Counted from the first letter of the stretch, positions 18,119-27,903 are shown. The stretch: DNA of 64,000 nt from Xanthomonas sp. SI (GCF_014236855.1 NZ_CP051261.1:3162001-3226000), one strand, 5' to 3'. Notes: generated from the sequence alone by a model not told the origin. Made by a program: numbers and translations.

Positions 18119-18655
18119 ATGAAAAAATGGCTGGCCTTGCTGTTCCTCGCCCTGGTCGCCCTCGGCGGTTATGTCGTCGCCGGACCCTACCTGGCGATCC
18201 GCGGCATCAGCCAGGCGCTGGAACAGCGCGATGCGGCGGCGCTGGAGCGCTACGTCGACTTCCCCACCCTGCGGGTCAACCTGAAGGCGCAGGTCGACGA
18301 TGCGCTAGTGCGTCGCGCCGGGCCGGACCTGCAGGCCGGCCTGTTCGGCGGCGCGCTGCTGTCGCTGGCCGGCAGCGTCAGCGGCATGGGCGTGGATGCG
18401 ATGGTCACCCCGGCCGGGATCGGCGCCTTGCTGCAGGGCGATGCGCTGTGGAAGCGCGCCAGCGGCAACACCGTCGGCGGCGACACCTACGCCGCACCGC
18501 GTCCACCGCAACCGTTGCGGCAGGCCGAACACCGCTTCGAATCGACCTCGCGCTTCGTCGCCACCATCCACACCGCCGACGGCACCGCGGTGCCCTGCGT
18601 CTTCACCCGCGACGGGCTGCGCTGGAAGCTCAGCAACATCCTGCTGCCGTTGTAG
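18119..18655 (+). CDS. DUF2939 family exported or membrane-anchored protein
   Basis: 178 residues with an N-terminal hydrophobic segment (MKKWLALLFLALVALGGYVVAGPY), either an uncleaved anchor or signal peptide, followed by YLAIRGISQALEQRDAAALERYVDFPTLRVNLKAQV, the recognisable DUF2939 core. Probably faces the periplasm. Function unknown. The stop codon TAG at 18653-18655 is itself part of the GTAGGAGCGGC arm of a family A repeat, so the repeat has fixed the C-terminus of the protein (ending ILLPL). Confidence 0.85.
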   Translation: MKKWLALLFLALVALGGYVVAGPYLAIRGISQALEQRDAAALERYVDFPTLRVNLKAQVDDALVRRAGPDLQAGLFGGALLSLAGSVSGMGVDAMVTPAGIGALLQGDALWKRASGNTVGGDTYAAPRPPQPLRQAEHRFESTSRFVATIHTADGTAVPCVFTRDGLRWKLSNILLPL

Positions 18656-19164
18656 GAGCGGCTCTACGTGGCCTCGGGCCATCAGCCGCGACATCGGCGC
18701 CGGAAGAAGCATCATCGCGACTGATGACACGAGGCCACCCGGAGTCCCTACAGGAAGCTTGCGACCAACCCGGTGGGTGCAGGCTTTACACCCCACCCAC
18801 CCACAGATTGCCAAAACCATAGCGGCTTCCAACTCCGCCCGTCGCGACTGAAGTCGCTCCCACAAGACTTGCGGCGGACTGGCTGTGTGCACTGCGGGAG
18901 CGACTTCAGTCCCGACTGCTCGATACATCCACCGACAAGTACCGGAGCCAGGAGAGTACCCGCCTCCGCTCATCGCGACTGAAGCCGCTCCCACAAGCAC
19001 TTGCGGCAAGCCGGCTGGCTGCACTGTGGGAGGGACTTCAGTCCCGACTGCTCGATGCATCCGTCCGACAAAGTACCGAAGCCAAGAGGGGGTATCCCGC
19101 CTCCGCTCGTCGCCACTGAACCCACTCCCACAGTGACGGACGGCATGTCGCAGCGACGCGCAGC
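18656..19164. other. Repeat-filled gap between convergent genes
   Basis: 509 bases without a gene. From 18652 it carries a degenerate family A repeat (GTAGGAGCGGCTCTACGTGG...ATCAGCCGCGAC), then single arms of the related GTGGGAGCGACTTCAGTCGC type around 18840-18865, and a two-copy tandem array up to about 19132. Open frames here run through the repeats and have no coding signature. Confidence 0.75.
18867..19132. repeat. Tandem duplication, about 132-bp unit, built from family A arms
   Basis: Two copies in direct order. Each begins ACTTGCGGC, passes through GGGAG(C/G)GACTTCAGTCCCG, GACTGCTCGAT(A/G)CATCC, AAGTACCG(G/A)AGCCA, CGCCTCCGCTC and ends in a (C)GCGACTGAAGCCGCTCCCACA-type arm, degraded in the second copy. 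The first copy runs about 18867-18998, the second about 18999-19132. The opposed GGGAGCGACTTCAG and CTGAAGCCGCTCCC arms in each unit can pair. Confidence 0.8.
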
Positions 19165-19977
19165 TCAGCGACGCCAGGCGGTCGTCTCGAGCGCCCGCTG
19201 CAGGCGCCGGATCGTCGGCCGCAACTGCCAGCGCGCCGCCCACGGCAGCCGCGCCAGTGCGGCGCGCGCATCCAGCGCCTGCGCATCGCTGGTCCAGGCG
19301 AACACCACATGGTTGTCCCCCTCCGGCTCGTCCATGCGCAGCACGCGGCCGTCGAAGATCTTGCGCAGGTGCGCCACGTGCTGGCGGGTGTCGGTGTCGT
19401 ACAGGTTCACCGCCAGCACGCCGCCGGGCGTCAGCGCGGCATGGCAATCGTCGTAGAAACCGCGCGTGCGCATCGCCGCGGGGATGCCGTCGGCATCGTA
19501 GGCGTCGAGCAGCAACAGATCGTAGCGGCCGCGGCGCTGCGGCAACAGGTGCGCGCCGTCGCCGTGCAGCGCCTGGAAGCGTGCGTCGTCGGCCGGGATA
19601 TGGAACGCGTCGCGCAGCGCCAGCACGTCGGCATCGGCCTCGATCGCCTCGATCCGCGCCTGCGGCAGGTGCCGATAACAGAACTTGGCCTGCGAGCCGC
19701 CGCCCAGGCCGACGATGCCGATGCAGCGCGGCTCCGGCCGCAGCAGCAACGCGCCGAGCATGCTGCGGGTATAGCCCACCTCCAGCAGGTGCGGCCACCA
19801 GGTGAGCATCCGGCTCTGGGTCACCTCGCCCTTGAACTGCAGGCTGGTGTAGCGCCAGCCGCGCTCCACGTACGGCCGCCCCGGACGCGGCGCCTGCGCA
19901 CGGTCGGGCCGCAGCAGCTGGCGCAGCGTGGCCCAGCGACCGCCTGCGCCGCGGTTGCCGCCGGAGGCCGCGCTCAC
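19165..19977 (-). CDS. Spermidine-synthase-like class I methyltransferase-fold protein
   Basis: 270 residues. The central part (about 60-200) has the Rossmann-type core of spermidine synthases: GIVGLGGGSQAKFCYRH for nucleotide binding, IEAIEADADVLALRDAF with the ribose-binding acid, and YDLLLLDAYDADGIP. It lacks an obvious full N-terminal tetramerisation domain and no partner polyamine gene is nearby, so it may be a spermidine-synthase-like protein rather than a true SpeE. The best start is GTG 19977, which overlaps the stop of the nucleotidase gene as GTGA (19974-19977); upstream in-frame ATG 20157 lies deep inside that gene. Confidence 0.82.
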   Translation of the reverse strand: MSAASGGNRGAGGRWATLRQLLRPDRAQAPRPGRPYVERGWRYTSLQFKGEVTQSRMLTWWPHLLEVGYTRSMLGALLLRPEPRCIGIVGLGGGSQAKFCYRHLPQARIEAIEADADVLALRDAFHIPADDARFQALHGDGAHLLPQRRGRYDLLLLDAYDADGIPAAMRTRGFYDDCHAALTPGGVLAVNLYDTDTRQHVAHLRKIFDGRVLRMDEPEGDNHVVFAWTSDAQALDARAALARLPWAARWQLRPTIRRLQRALETTAWRR

Positions 19978-20939
19978 GGCTTGGCGATGACGTTGGCCAC
20001 GCCGTGCGGCACGTGCCCGGCGGCCACCCGCTCGCGTGCGGCGCTGTCGATGTTGTGCTGCGAGTCGTCGAAGAAGATGTCGGCGCCGAACGCCTGCAGG
20101 AACGGCCCCTTGTGGCGGCCGCCGAGGAACAGCGCCTCGTCCAGGCGCACGCCCCACTCGCGCAGCGTGCGGATCACCCGCTCGTGCGCCGGCGCCGAAC
20201 GCGCGGTGACCAGCGCGGTGCGGATCGGCGAGGCCTCGCCGGCCGGGAACGCGGACTGCAAGGCATGCAGCGCGGACAGGAAATTGCGGAACGGACCGCC
20301 GGTCAACGGCTCGCGCGCGTTCTCGCGCTCGTAGCGGCCGAACGCTTCCACGCCCTGCTCGCGCGAGAAGCGCTCGCCTTCGTCGCCGAAGATCACCGCG
20401 TCGCCGTCGAAGGCGATGCGCAGCTGCGTGGACAACCGCTCCGAATCGATCGCCCCGGCCGCGGCGGCGGCTTCCTGCGCACGCTCGCCCGGCGGCTTGG
20501 GCAGGATCGTCGCCGCAGCGATGCCGTGGCTGAGCGCGCGCCGCACCGATTCCGGATTGGCCGACAGGAACAGGTCGGTGCCGAACGGCTTGACGTAGGG
20601 CCAGGTGGCCTCGCCGGAGGTGAAGGTGGCACGGACGATGCCCAGCCCGTAGTGCTGGATCGAATTGAAGATGCGCAGCCCGGTGTCGGCGGAATTGCGC
20701 GACAGCAGGATCACCTCCACCGGCGGCGTCTCCGGCGGCGTGCCCTGGTTCAGCGCCAGCAGCTTGCGCACCACCGGAAACGCCACGCCCGGCGCCAGCA
20801 CATCGTCCTCGCGCTCGCGCTGGTACGCGCTGTACGCCTCCACCCCTTCCTTCTCGAACAGGGCATGGCCCTCTTCCAGATCGAACAGGGCACGCGAGGT
20901 GATCGCGACGGTTAGCAGGCGGGGGGAGTTGTCGGACAT
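19974..20939 (-). CDS. 5'-nucleotidase (cytosolic NT5C1-like family)
   Basis: 321 residues, recognised as the bacterial 5'-nucleotidase family related to vertebrate cytosolic 5'-nucleotidase I. Landmarks are LLTVAITSRALFDLEEGHALFEKEGVEAY at the start, EVILLSRNSADTGLRIFNSI near 75-95, RIAFDGDAVIFGDE with the catalytic DxD-like acid (about 178-190), and ALFLGGRHKGPFLQAFGADIFFDDS near the C-terminus. Likely dephosphorylates nucleoside monophosphates in the cytoplasm. ATG 20939 begins the conserved region; the in-frame extension upstream crosses a G-rich repeat. Translationally coupled to the downstream spermidine-synthase-like gene. Confidence 0.9.
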   Translation of the reverse strand: MSDNSPRLLTVAITSRALFDLEEGHALFEKEGVEAYSAYQREREDDVLAPGVAFPVVRKLLALNQGTPPETPPVEVILLSRNSADTGLRIFNSIQHYGLGIVRATFTSGEATWPYVKPFGTDLFLSANPESVRRALSHGIAAATILPKPPGERAQEAAAAAGAIDSERLSTQLRIAFDGDAVIFGDEGERFSREQGVEAFGRYERENAREPLTGGPFRNFLSALHALQSAFPAGEASPIRTALVTARSAPAHERVIRTLREWGVRLDEALFLGGRHKGPFLQAFGADIFFDDSQHNIDSAARERVAAGHVPHGVANVIAKP

Positions 20940-20946
20940 GGGAGCA

Positions 20947-21073
20947 GGAATTCGGGATTGGGGATTCGGGATTGGCAAAAGCGGCGTACTGGATCGGAAC
21001 GTAAAAGAGTAAAGCGTCGGTGCGGAAGACCCGCTGTTGCGAATCCCCAATCCCGACTCCCCAATCCCCGCTT
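20947..21073. repeat. Family C G-rich repeats flanking a gene boundary
   Basis: CGGGATTGGGGATTCGGGATT around 20953-20973 is answered by AATCCCCAATCCCGACTCCC and CAATCCCC around 21050-21068, so the gap between nadK and the nucleotidase gene is an inverted repeat with a loop of about 75 bases. The same GGGATT/GGGAAT vocabulary recurs at 33.28, 33.55, 35.79 and 39.13 kb. Confidence 0.8.
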
Positions 21074-21859
21074 TCAAACCATAAATTGCTCGCTCAAGAT
21101 CCGCTCCTCCAGGTTGTGCTCCGGATCGAACAGCAGGGTGACCAGGCGATCGCGCGATTCGCGGATGGTGACTTCGACCACGTCGCGGGTCTCGTGCGAG
21201 TCGGCGGTGACGCTGACCGGGCGCTTGTACGGATCGAGCACGCGCAGGCGCACTTCGGTGTCGGCCTTGAGGATCGCGCCGCGCCAGCGCCGCGGCCGGT
21301 ACGGGGCGATCGGAGTCAGCGCCAGGGTATGCGAACCCAGCGGCAGGATCGGCCCGTGCGCCGAGGAGTTGTAGGCGGTGCTGCCGGCCGGCGTGGCCAC
21401 CATCACCCCGTCGCAGATCAGTTCGTCGACCCGGGTCTGGCCGTTGAGGTCGATGCTGACGTGCGCGGCCTGGCGGGTCTGCCGCAGCAGCGACACTTCG
21501 TTGTAGGCCAGCGAGCCGGTGGTGGTGCCGGACTCGGTCTGCGCCAGCATCTCCAGCGGCCGCAGCTTGGCCGGCTCGGCCTGCGCCAGGCGTACCACCA
21601 GGTCGTCGTCCAGATGCTGGTTCATCAGGAAACCGACCGATCCCAGCTTCATGCCGAACACCGGTTTGCCCAGGCCGCCGTGGCGATGCAGGGTCTGCAG
21701 CATGAAGCCGTCGCCGCCGAGCGCGCACAGCACATCGGCGTCGGCCGGCGCATGGTCGCCATAGCGTGCGATCAGCTGATCGCGCGCGGCGAGCGCGGCC
21801 GGCGCGGTGCTGGCGAGGAAACAGATGCGGGGAGAAGACGGCAGGACGGGAACGTTCAT
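21074..21859 (-). CDS. nadK: NAD kinase
   Basis: ATP-dependent enzyme that makes NADP from NAD. 261 residues, the shorter form usual in Xanthomonas. The catalytic GGDG motif is at 48-51 (D50), followed by NEVSLLRQ near 120 and the substrate loop [20 protein letters not shown] around 150-170. The start at 21859 gives [17 protein letters not shown], a normal Rossmann-type opening. The 5'-nucleotidase gene follows downstream on the same strand after a repeat-filled gap. Confidence 0.96.
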   Translation of the reverse strand: MNVPVLPSSPRICFLASTAPAALAARDQLIARYGDHAPADADVLCALGGDGFMLQTLHRHGGLGKPVFGMKLGSVGFLMNQHLDDDLVVRLAQAEPAKLRPLEMLAQTESGTTTGSLAYNEVSLLRQTRQAAHVSIDLNGQTRVDELICDGVMVATPAGSTAYNSSAHGPILPLGSHTLALTPIAPYRPRRWRGAILKADTEVRLRVLDPYKRPVSVTADSHETRDVVEVTIRESRDRLVTLLFDPEHNLEERILSEQFMV

Positions 21860-21917
21860 GCCGCGATCATACCCGGCACGCCGTTACGCGCGCGCGGCCA
21901 CGCAGGCGCCGCCGGCG

Positions 21918-22541
21918 TTAGCGTCCGGATGCGTAATCGTCGTAGACGGTGCGCGCAGCCTGTTCCTGCATGTCCTGGCGCACCGACTCCGGCACGACGG
22001 CGAGCAGGCGTTCGCGGACCTGCTGTGCCAGCGGCGCGGACTTGATGTCGCCCATGCCCTCGCTCTGCCGCGCATCGGCCAGACACAACCAGTACCAGGC
22101 GCGTGCGACATCCCGGCATGATTGCGGGCCAAGGGCCTGGATCCAGGCCAGTTCGGGCTCCCAGCCTGCGCCCTCGCGCCATCCGCGCTCGCCCCATTGC
22201 GCCAGCAGCGCGGCATGATCCGGCTCGGTGCCCACGCCCAGAAAACAGCGGCGGCCGTATTCCCGGTAGGCGACGCTGAAGCCATTGCCCAGCCAGGTGC
22301 GGGCGTAGACCGCGCGCTTCAATGCGGCCAGCGCCGCGGCCTGCTCGCCGCTGGCGTCCAGGTGCTGGAACCACGCATACGCGGCATCGCCGAACGACGC
22401 TTTGGACAGCGCGCGCAGCGGTGCCAGGTTGCCTTGCCGCTGTTCCTGCAGCGCACGCTGCAGCCGCACCTCCAAAGACGGCCGCCGGGCCAGCAGCACC
22501 AGCAGCAGCACGACGAACGCGGGAATGAGAAGGTAGATCAT
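21918..22541 (-). CDS. Membrane-anchored hypothetical protein
   Basis: 207 residues. One N-terminal hydrophobic helix (MIYLLIPAFVVLLLVLLARRP) followed by an alpha-helical region with TPR/Sel1-like texture: LQRALQEQRQGNLAPLRALSKASFGDAAYAWFQHL, ALKRAVYARTW, and CRDVARAWYWLCLADARQSEG, which is close to the WYWLAA-type turn of Sel1 repeats. Probably anchored in the inner membrane. Function unknown. ATG 22541 puts the membrane helix at the start. It is 58 bp upstream of nadK and could share its transcript. Confidence 0.78.
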   Translation of the reverse strand: MIYLLIPAFVVLLLVLLARRPSLEVRLQRALQEQRQGNLAPLRALSKASFGDAAYAWFQHLDASGEQAAALAALKRAVYARTWLGNGFSVAYREYGRRCFLGVGTEPDHAALLAQWGERGWREGAGWEPELAWIQALGPQSCRDVARAWYWLCLADARQSEGMGDIKSAPLAQQVRERLLAVVPESVRQDMQEQAARTVYDDYASGR

Positions 22542-22762
22542 GGTCTGTGCCGGCGCGAAGCCGCGGAACGCGAGGCGGACGGCACGCGTGGTAGCGAACA
22601 GCCCGGCGCCAGCGCGAACGGCGCCGCAGCCGCAAGCGTGGCCTTCGGCACCATGCGAGGTGCGCCGGCATGGCGGCAGACGCCATGTCCGCTCCGCCGG
22701 AAGGGGCATGGCGACAACCGCAGCGACCGGACCACACGGCCCGGCGCTGCCGACCTCCGCAC

Positions 22763-22783
22763 CGGGCCCGCAACGCGGGCCCG
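22763..22783. terminator. Hairpin after gdhB
   Basis: A perfect 9-bp GC stem, CGGGCCCGC / GCGGGCCCG, with a 3-base loop AAC, 11 bases after the gdhB stop (minus strand). There is no T-run, so it would be a weak or Rho-assisted stop, or simply an mRNA 3' stabilising hairpin. Confidence 0.5.
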
Positions 22784-22794
22784 CGCACGGAGGA

Positions 22795-25700
22795 TCACAC
22801 GCCGTGCGCCGCCAGCTGGCCCAGCCGCTGCACCGCCACCGACACCGTCGGGTAGTCCAGCGTCTTCTGCGCCGACAGTTCCTGCAGCATGTTCAAGGTG
22901 AAGCGCAGGCTGCTGTCGTCGCGCTGCAACCACTGCTGCACCTTGGCCTCGGCATTGCCGCCCGGCAACGCCAGGGCCTGCCCGGCCAACGCGCTGTGGT
23001 GCTTGGCCAGTTCGTCGCGCAGCACGCCGCGAGCCACCGCATGCCAGCGGCCGTTGACCTCCAGCGCGTCGATCTGCTCGAACAGCCACGGCAGCTGCAA
23101 GGCCTCGCCGAGGCGGAAATGCACCTTCGATACCTCCACCGGCTTGAGCTTGCGGGTGCGCGCCATCTCGATGATGTCGAACGCCGGCTCCAGGAAGCGC
23201 AATTCCGACAGCTGCTGCGCCAGCGCCGGCGGCAGGCCCTTGTCCTGCCATTCCTGCACCAGCGCCTCGTACAGCGGACGCTGCGAATCCGACAGCACGC
23301 CGGAGGCGACGCGGATGTCGTTGAACGGCTCGTGGTAGCGGTCCACCGCCGCGGTGATGCCGGGCATCGGGCCGGGACGGAACAGCAGCCAGCGCACGAA
23401 CGCGCGCTGCAGCTTCCAGATCACTTCCAGCGCGTCGATCTGCACCGACTCGGGCACCTGCCCGTCCAGCGCGTCGATCTGCGTCCACAGCGCACGCGCG
23501 TCCAACGTCTCGCGGCTGATCGTGTATGCCTTGGCGACCTCGCCGATGCTGCGACCGGTGTCTTCCTGCATGCGCATCAGGAAGGTCGCGCCCATGCGGT
23601 TGATGGTGGTGTTGGTGACCGCGGTGGCGATGATCTCGCGCTTCAGCCGGTGCCGTTCCATCGCATCGGCGTACTTCTTCTGCAGCGGCTGCGGGAAGTA
23701 GCGCTGCAGTTCCTTGGACAGGTACGGGTCCTCGGGGATGTCCGATTCCAGCAGCTGCTGGAACGCGACCAGCTTGGAGTAGGACAGCAGCACCGCCAGC
23801 TCCGGCCGGGTCAGGCCCTGGCCGCGGGCCTTGCGCGCGGAAATCTCCGCGTCCGACGGCAGGTATTCGATCTGCCGGTCGAGCAGGCCCTGCGCTTCCA
23901 GGGTGCGGATGAAGTGCTGCTTGGAGCCCAGGCGCTTGACGCTCATCCGCTCCATCAGGCTCAGCGCCTGGTTCTGGCGGATGTTGTCCCACAGCACCAG
24001 CTCGGCGACCTCGTCGGTCATCGACGCCAGCAGCGTGTTGCGCGCGGCCACGGTCAGCTTCTTGGCCTGCACCACGTCGTTGAGCAGGATCTTGATGTTG
24101 ACCTCGTGGTCGGAGGTGTCCACGCCGGCCGAGTTGTCGATGAAGTCGGTGTTGAGCAGCACCCCGACCTGCGCGGCCTCGATGCGGCCGAGCTGGGTCA
24201 GGCCCAGGTTGCCGCCTTCGCCGACGATCCTGCAGCGCAACTCGCCGCCGTTGACCCGCAGGCCGTTGTTGGCGCGGTCGCCGACGTCGCCATGGGTCTC
24301 GCTGGCGGCCTTGACGTAGGTGCCGATGCCGCCGTTCCAGAACAGGTCGACCGGCGCCTTGAGGATGGCGTTCATCAGTTCGTTGGGCGAGAGCTGCTTG
24401 ACGCCCGTCTCCAGGCCCAGCGCCTCGCGCACCGGCGCGCTGATCTCGATCGATTTCAGCGTGCGCGGATAGAGGCCGCCGCCGGCGCTGATCAGCTTGG
24501 CGTCGTAGTCGGCCCAGCTGGAGCGCGGCAGCTTGAACAGGCGTTCGCGCTCGGCGAACGAGGCAGCCGGATCCGGGGTCGGATCCAGGAAGATGTGGCG
24601 GTGGTCGAACGCGGCCAGCAGGCGGATGTGCCGCGACAGCAGCATGCCGTTGCCGAACACGTCGCCGGACATGTCGCCGATGCCGACCACGCTGAAGTCT
24701 TCGCTCTGGCAATCGCGGCCCAGCGCGCGGAAGTGGCGCTTGACCGACTCCCAGGCGCCGCGCGCGGTGATGCCCATGCCCTTGTGGTCGTAGCCGACCG
24801 AGCCGCCGGAGGCGAACGCGTCGCCGAGCCAGAAGCCGTGGTCGATCGCCAGCCCGTTGGCGATGTCGGAGAACGTGGCGGTGCCCTTGTCGGCGGCGAC
24901 CACCAGGTACGGATCGTCCTGGTCGTGGCGCACCACCTGCGGCGGCGCCACGATCTTGCCGCCGACGATGTTGTCGGTGATGTCGAGCAGGCCCTGGATG
25001 AACAGCTTGTAGCAGGCGATGCCTTCGGCCAGCACCGCGTCGCGGTCGCCGCCGACCGGCGAGCGCTTGCAGAAGAAGCCGCCCTTGGCGCCGACCGGCA
25101 CGATCACCGTGTTCTTGACCATCTGCGCCTTGACCAGGCCCAGCACCTCGGTGCGGAAATCCTCGCGCCGGTCCGACCAGCGCAGGCCGCCGCGCGCCAC
25201 CGCGCCGAAGCGCAGGTGCACGCCTTCCACGCGCGGGCCGTACACGAAGATCTCGCGGTACGGACGCGGCTTGGGCAGCTCCGGCACCTTGGCCGAATCG
25301 AGCTTGAAGCTGATGCAATGGCCCAGGCCGCCATCCTTGCCGGTCTGGTAGTAGCTGGTGCGCAGGGTCGCTTCGATCACGCCCTTGAAACTGCGCAGGA
25401 TGCGGTCCTCGTCGAGGCTGGCGACCTGGTCGAACAGCTTCAGCAGCGCGGCATTGGCCGCGTCCAGCTGCGCGGCGCGATCGCCGCGGCGCGCGTCGAT
25501 CACCGGCTGCAGCGCCTTCAGCGCGCCTTCGTCGCCGCCTGCCAGCAGGGTCAGCTGCGCCGCCAGCACGGCCTGGCCGTCGGCGATCTGCGCCTTGCTC
25601 TCGCTGCCGGTGGCCGGATCGAAGCGCGCCTCGAACAGTTCCACCAGCAGCCGTGCCAGCAGCGGATAACGCGTGCAGGTCTCTTCGACGTAGGCCTGCG

Positions 25701-27903
25701 AGAACGGCACGCCGGTCTGCAGCAGGTACTTGCAGTAGCCGCGCAGGATCGCCACCTGGCGCCAGCCAAGGCCGGCGCCGACGATCAGGCGGTTGAAGCC
25801 GTCGTTCTCGGCATCGCCGCGCCAGATGCGCACGAACGCCTCGCACAGCGGCGCGTCGGCGCGCTCGACGTCGATGCTGCCGGCCAGCGGCTCCACTTCG
25901 AAGTCCTGGATGTACAGCAGCGTGCCGTCCACGGTGAGCCGGTACGGGCGTTCGGAAATCACCCGCAGGCCCAGGTTTTCCATCATCGGCAGCACGTCCG
26001 ACAGCGGCAGGTCGTCGCGCTGGCGGTACAGCTTCAGGCGCAGGCTGTCGGCGCCATCGCGGCGCAGCGCTTGCAGGCTCAGGTGCAGATCGTCGGGACC
26101 GCGCAGCGCGGCCAGGCGTTCGACGTCGCGCGCGGCGATCTGCGCGGTCGATTCCTCGATGTAGCCGGCCGGCAGCGCGCGGCCGTAGTTGGCGGCCAGG
26201 CGCAGGCCGTCGCGCTCGCCGCGGCTGGCGACCAGCGCCTCGCGCAGGTCGTCCTGCCAGTTGCGCAGCAGGTGCGCCAGGCGCGATTCCAGCTCGGTGG
26301 TATCGAATTCCAGCGCTTCGCCGGGCTTGGGCCGCACGATCAGGTGCAGCTGCGCCAGCGGCGATTCGCCCAGCACCACGCTGGAGTCGATGTATTCGCC
26401 GTGCAGCGCGTCCTTCAGCAAGGCCTCGATGCGCAGGCGCACATCGGTGTTGAAGCGCTCGCGCGGGATGTAGACCAAGGCGGAGATGAAGCGGCCGTAC
26501 TTGTCGCGGCGCAGGAACAGGCGGCTGCGCACCCGCTCCTGCAGGCCGAGGATGCCCATGGCGGTGCGGTACAGCTCTTCCTCGTTGGACTGGAACAGTT
26601 CCTCGCGCGGCAGCGTCTCCAGGATGTGGCGCAGCGCCTTGCCGCTGTGGCTGCTCGGGGTCAGCCCGGACTTGCGCATCACGTAGTCGTGGCGCTCGCG
26701 CACCAGCGGGATCTCCCACGGGCGGCGGTTGTAGGCGCTGGAGGTGAACAGGCCGAGGAAACGCTGCTCGGCGACGATGCGGCCCTTGGCGTCGAATTCC
26801 AGCACGCCGATGTAGTCCATGTAGCCGCTGCGGTGCACCCGCGAGCGCGCATTGGTCTTGGTCAGGATCAGCGCTTCCTTGATCCCCGATTCGCTGAGGC
26901 CGTGCGCGGCCAGCGTGCGCACCGGCCGCGACGGCGACTTGTCGTGGCCGCGCAGCAGGCCCAGGCCGCTGTCCTCCAGCGGCGCCAGCACGTCTTCGCC
27001 GCCCTGCTTCTCGACCCGGTATTCGCGGTAGCCGAAGAAGGTGAAATGGTCGGCCGCGGCCCAGCGCAGGAACTCCTGCGCTTCGCGCCGGCCCTTGTCG
27101 TCCACCGGCAGGCGCCGCGTGGTCAGGTCGTCGGCCAGGGTCAGCATCTTTTCGCGCATGCCGCTCCAGTCGCGCACGATGTTGCGCACTTCGCCGAGAA
27201 TGCGCTGGATCGCCGCATCCACCCGCGGCATGTCTTCCGGCGGCTGCCGGTCGATCTCCAGCAGCATCAGCGATTCCGGCTTGCCCTCGCCGACCGTCTC
27301 CAGCTTGCCGCTCTTGTCGCGGCTCATGCGCAGCACCGGATGGCCGAGCACGTGCACGCCGATGCCCAACTCCGACAGCGCCATGCTCACCGAATCCACC
27401 AGGAACGGCATGTCGTCGTTGACGATCTGCAGCACCGTGCGCGAGGACTCCCAGCCGTCTTCCTTCAGGCTCGGATTGAACACCCGCACGTTGAACGTGC
27501 CCGGCTTGCGCTTGCGCGCGAACTCCAGCATCGACGCCGCCAGCGCCGCCCATTCCTGCGCGCTGTGGTGGGGGAACTCGTCCTCCTCCATGCGCTTGTA
27601 GAACTCCTCGGCGAAGGCCTGCGCCTCGGCCTGGCGGCCGCCCGGGTAGCGCTGGCGCAGGGCCGCGTACACCGGCTCCAGGCTGAAGCCGCCGCCGGCG
27701 GTGGCCGGCACCGCGTCGATCACCCGCGAATTGGCGGTGGCGCGCGCCGCGCCGCGCTTGCTCGCGACCGGGGCGGCCTTGGCCTGCTTGGCGGACGGCT
27801 TGGCCGATGCCTTGGACGAGGAGGAAGCGGGCTTGGACGCGGACTTGCTGGAGGATCCGGCCGAGGACGTGCTGGAACGGGAAGCGTCTGATTTGGGTTT
27901 CAT
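22795..27903 (-). CDS. gdhB: NAD-specific glutamate dehydrogenase, 180-kDa class
   Basis: 1702-residue enzyme that oxidises glutamate to 2-oxoglutarate and ammonia with NAD. The size and long N-terminal regulatory part are diagnostic of the large bacterial class. The catalytic domain lies around residues 880-1300: GLRWSDRREDFRTEVLGLVKAQMVKN, then PVGAKGGFF with the active-site lysine, and SGDVFGNGMLLSRHIRLLAAFDHRHIFLDP for the nucleotide fold. The first about 60 residues are a Ser/Ala/Lys-rich, probably disordered leader; ATG 27903 is the most plausible start, and a shorter start beyond that leader cannot be excluded. It feeds 2-oxoglutarate to the same cycle as sucA and fumC in this window. 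Transcribed divergently from the tetR-RND operon. Confidence 0.96.
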   Translation of the reverse strand: MKPKSDASRSSTSSAGSSSKSASKPASSSSKASAKPSAKQAKAAPVASKRGAARATANSRVIDAVPATAGGGFSLEPVYAALRQRYPGGRQAEAQAFAEEFYKRMEEDEFPHHSAQEWAALAASMLEFARKRKPGTFNVRVFNPSLKEDGWESSRTVLQIVNDDMPFLVDSVSMALSELGIGVHVLGHPVLRMSRDKSGKLETVGEGKPESLMLLEIDRQPPEDMPRVDAAIQRILGEVRNIVRDWSGMREKMLTLADDLTTRRLPVDDKGRREAQEFLRWAAADHFTFFGYREYRVEKQGGEDVLAPLEDSGLGLLRGHDKSPSRPVRTLAAHGLSESGIKEALILTKTNARSRVHRSGYMDYIGVLEFDAKGRIVAEQRFLGLFTSSAYNRRPWEIPLVRERHDYVMRKSGLTPSSHSGKALRHILETLPREELFQSNEEELYRTAMGILGLQERVRSRLFLRRDKYGRFISALVYIPRERFNTDVRLRIEALLKDALHGEYIDSSVVLGESPLAQLHLIVRPKPGEALEFDTTELESRLAHLLRNWQDDLREALVASRGERDGLRLAANYGRALPAGYIEESTAQIAARDVERLAALRGPDDLHLSLQALRRDGADSLRLKLYRQRDDLPLSDVLPMMENLGLRVISERPYRLTVDGTLLYIQDFEVEPLAGSIDVERADAPLCEAFVRIWRGDAENDGFNRLIVGAGLGWRQVAILRGYCKYLLQTGVPFSQAYVEETCTRYPLLARLLVELFEARFDPATGSESKAQIADGQAVLAAQLTLLAGGDEGALKALQPVIDARRGDRAAQLDAANAALLKLFDQVASLDEDRILRSFKGVIEATLRTSYYQTGKDGGLGHCISFKLDSAKVPELPKPRPYREIFVYGPRVEGVHLRFGAVARGGLRWSDRREDFRTEVLGLVKAQMVKNTVIVPVGAKGGFFCKRSPVGGDRDAVLAEGIACYKLFIQGLLDITDNIVGGKIVAPPQVVRHDQDDPYLVVAADKGTATFSDIANGLAIDHGFWLGDAFASGGSVGYDHKGMGITARGAWESVKRHFRALGRDCQSEDFSVVGIGDMSGDVFGNGMLLSRHIRLLAAFDHRHIFLDPTPDPAASFAERERLFKLPRSSWADYDAKLISAGGGLYPRTLKSIEISAPVREALGLETGVKQLSPNELMNAILKAPVDLFWNGGIGTYVKAASETHGDVGDRANNGLRVNGGELRCRIVGEGGNLGLTQLGRIEAAQVGVLLNTDFIDNSAGVDTSDHEVNIKILLNDVVQAKKLTVAARNTLLASMTDEVAELVLWDNIRQNQALSLMERMSVKRLGSKQHFIRTLEAQGLLDRQIEYLPSDAEISARKARGQGLTRPELAVLLSYSKLVAFQQLLESDIPEDPYLSKELQRYFPQPLQKKYADAMERHRLKREIIATAVTNTTINRMGATFLMRMQEDTGRSIGEVAKAYTISRETLDARALWTQIDALDGQVPESVQIDALEVIWKLQRAFVRWLLFRPGPMPGITAAVDRYHEPFNDIRVASGVLSDSQRPLYEALVQEWQDKGLPPALAQQLSELRFLEPAFDIIEMARTRKLKPVEVSKVHFRLGEALQLPWLFEQIDALEVNGRWHAVARGVLRDELAKHHSALAGQALALPGGNAEAKVQQWLQRDDSSLRFTLNMLQELSAQKTLDYPTVSVAVQRLGQLAAHGV

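Noticed and set aside
18840..19140. CRISPR array
   Set aside because: Only two long units of about 132 bp with internal inverted arms, no regular 30-40-bp repeat/spacer alternation and no cas genes.
22540..27891. Very long plus-strand frame opposite gdhB
   Set aside because: Same antisense artefact; the gdhB frame has clear conserved motifs and the opposite frame has none.
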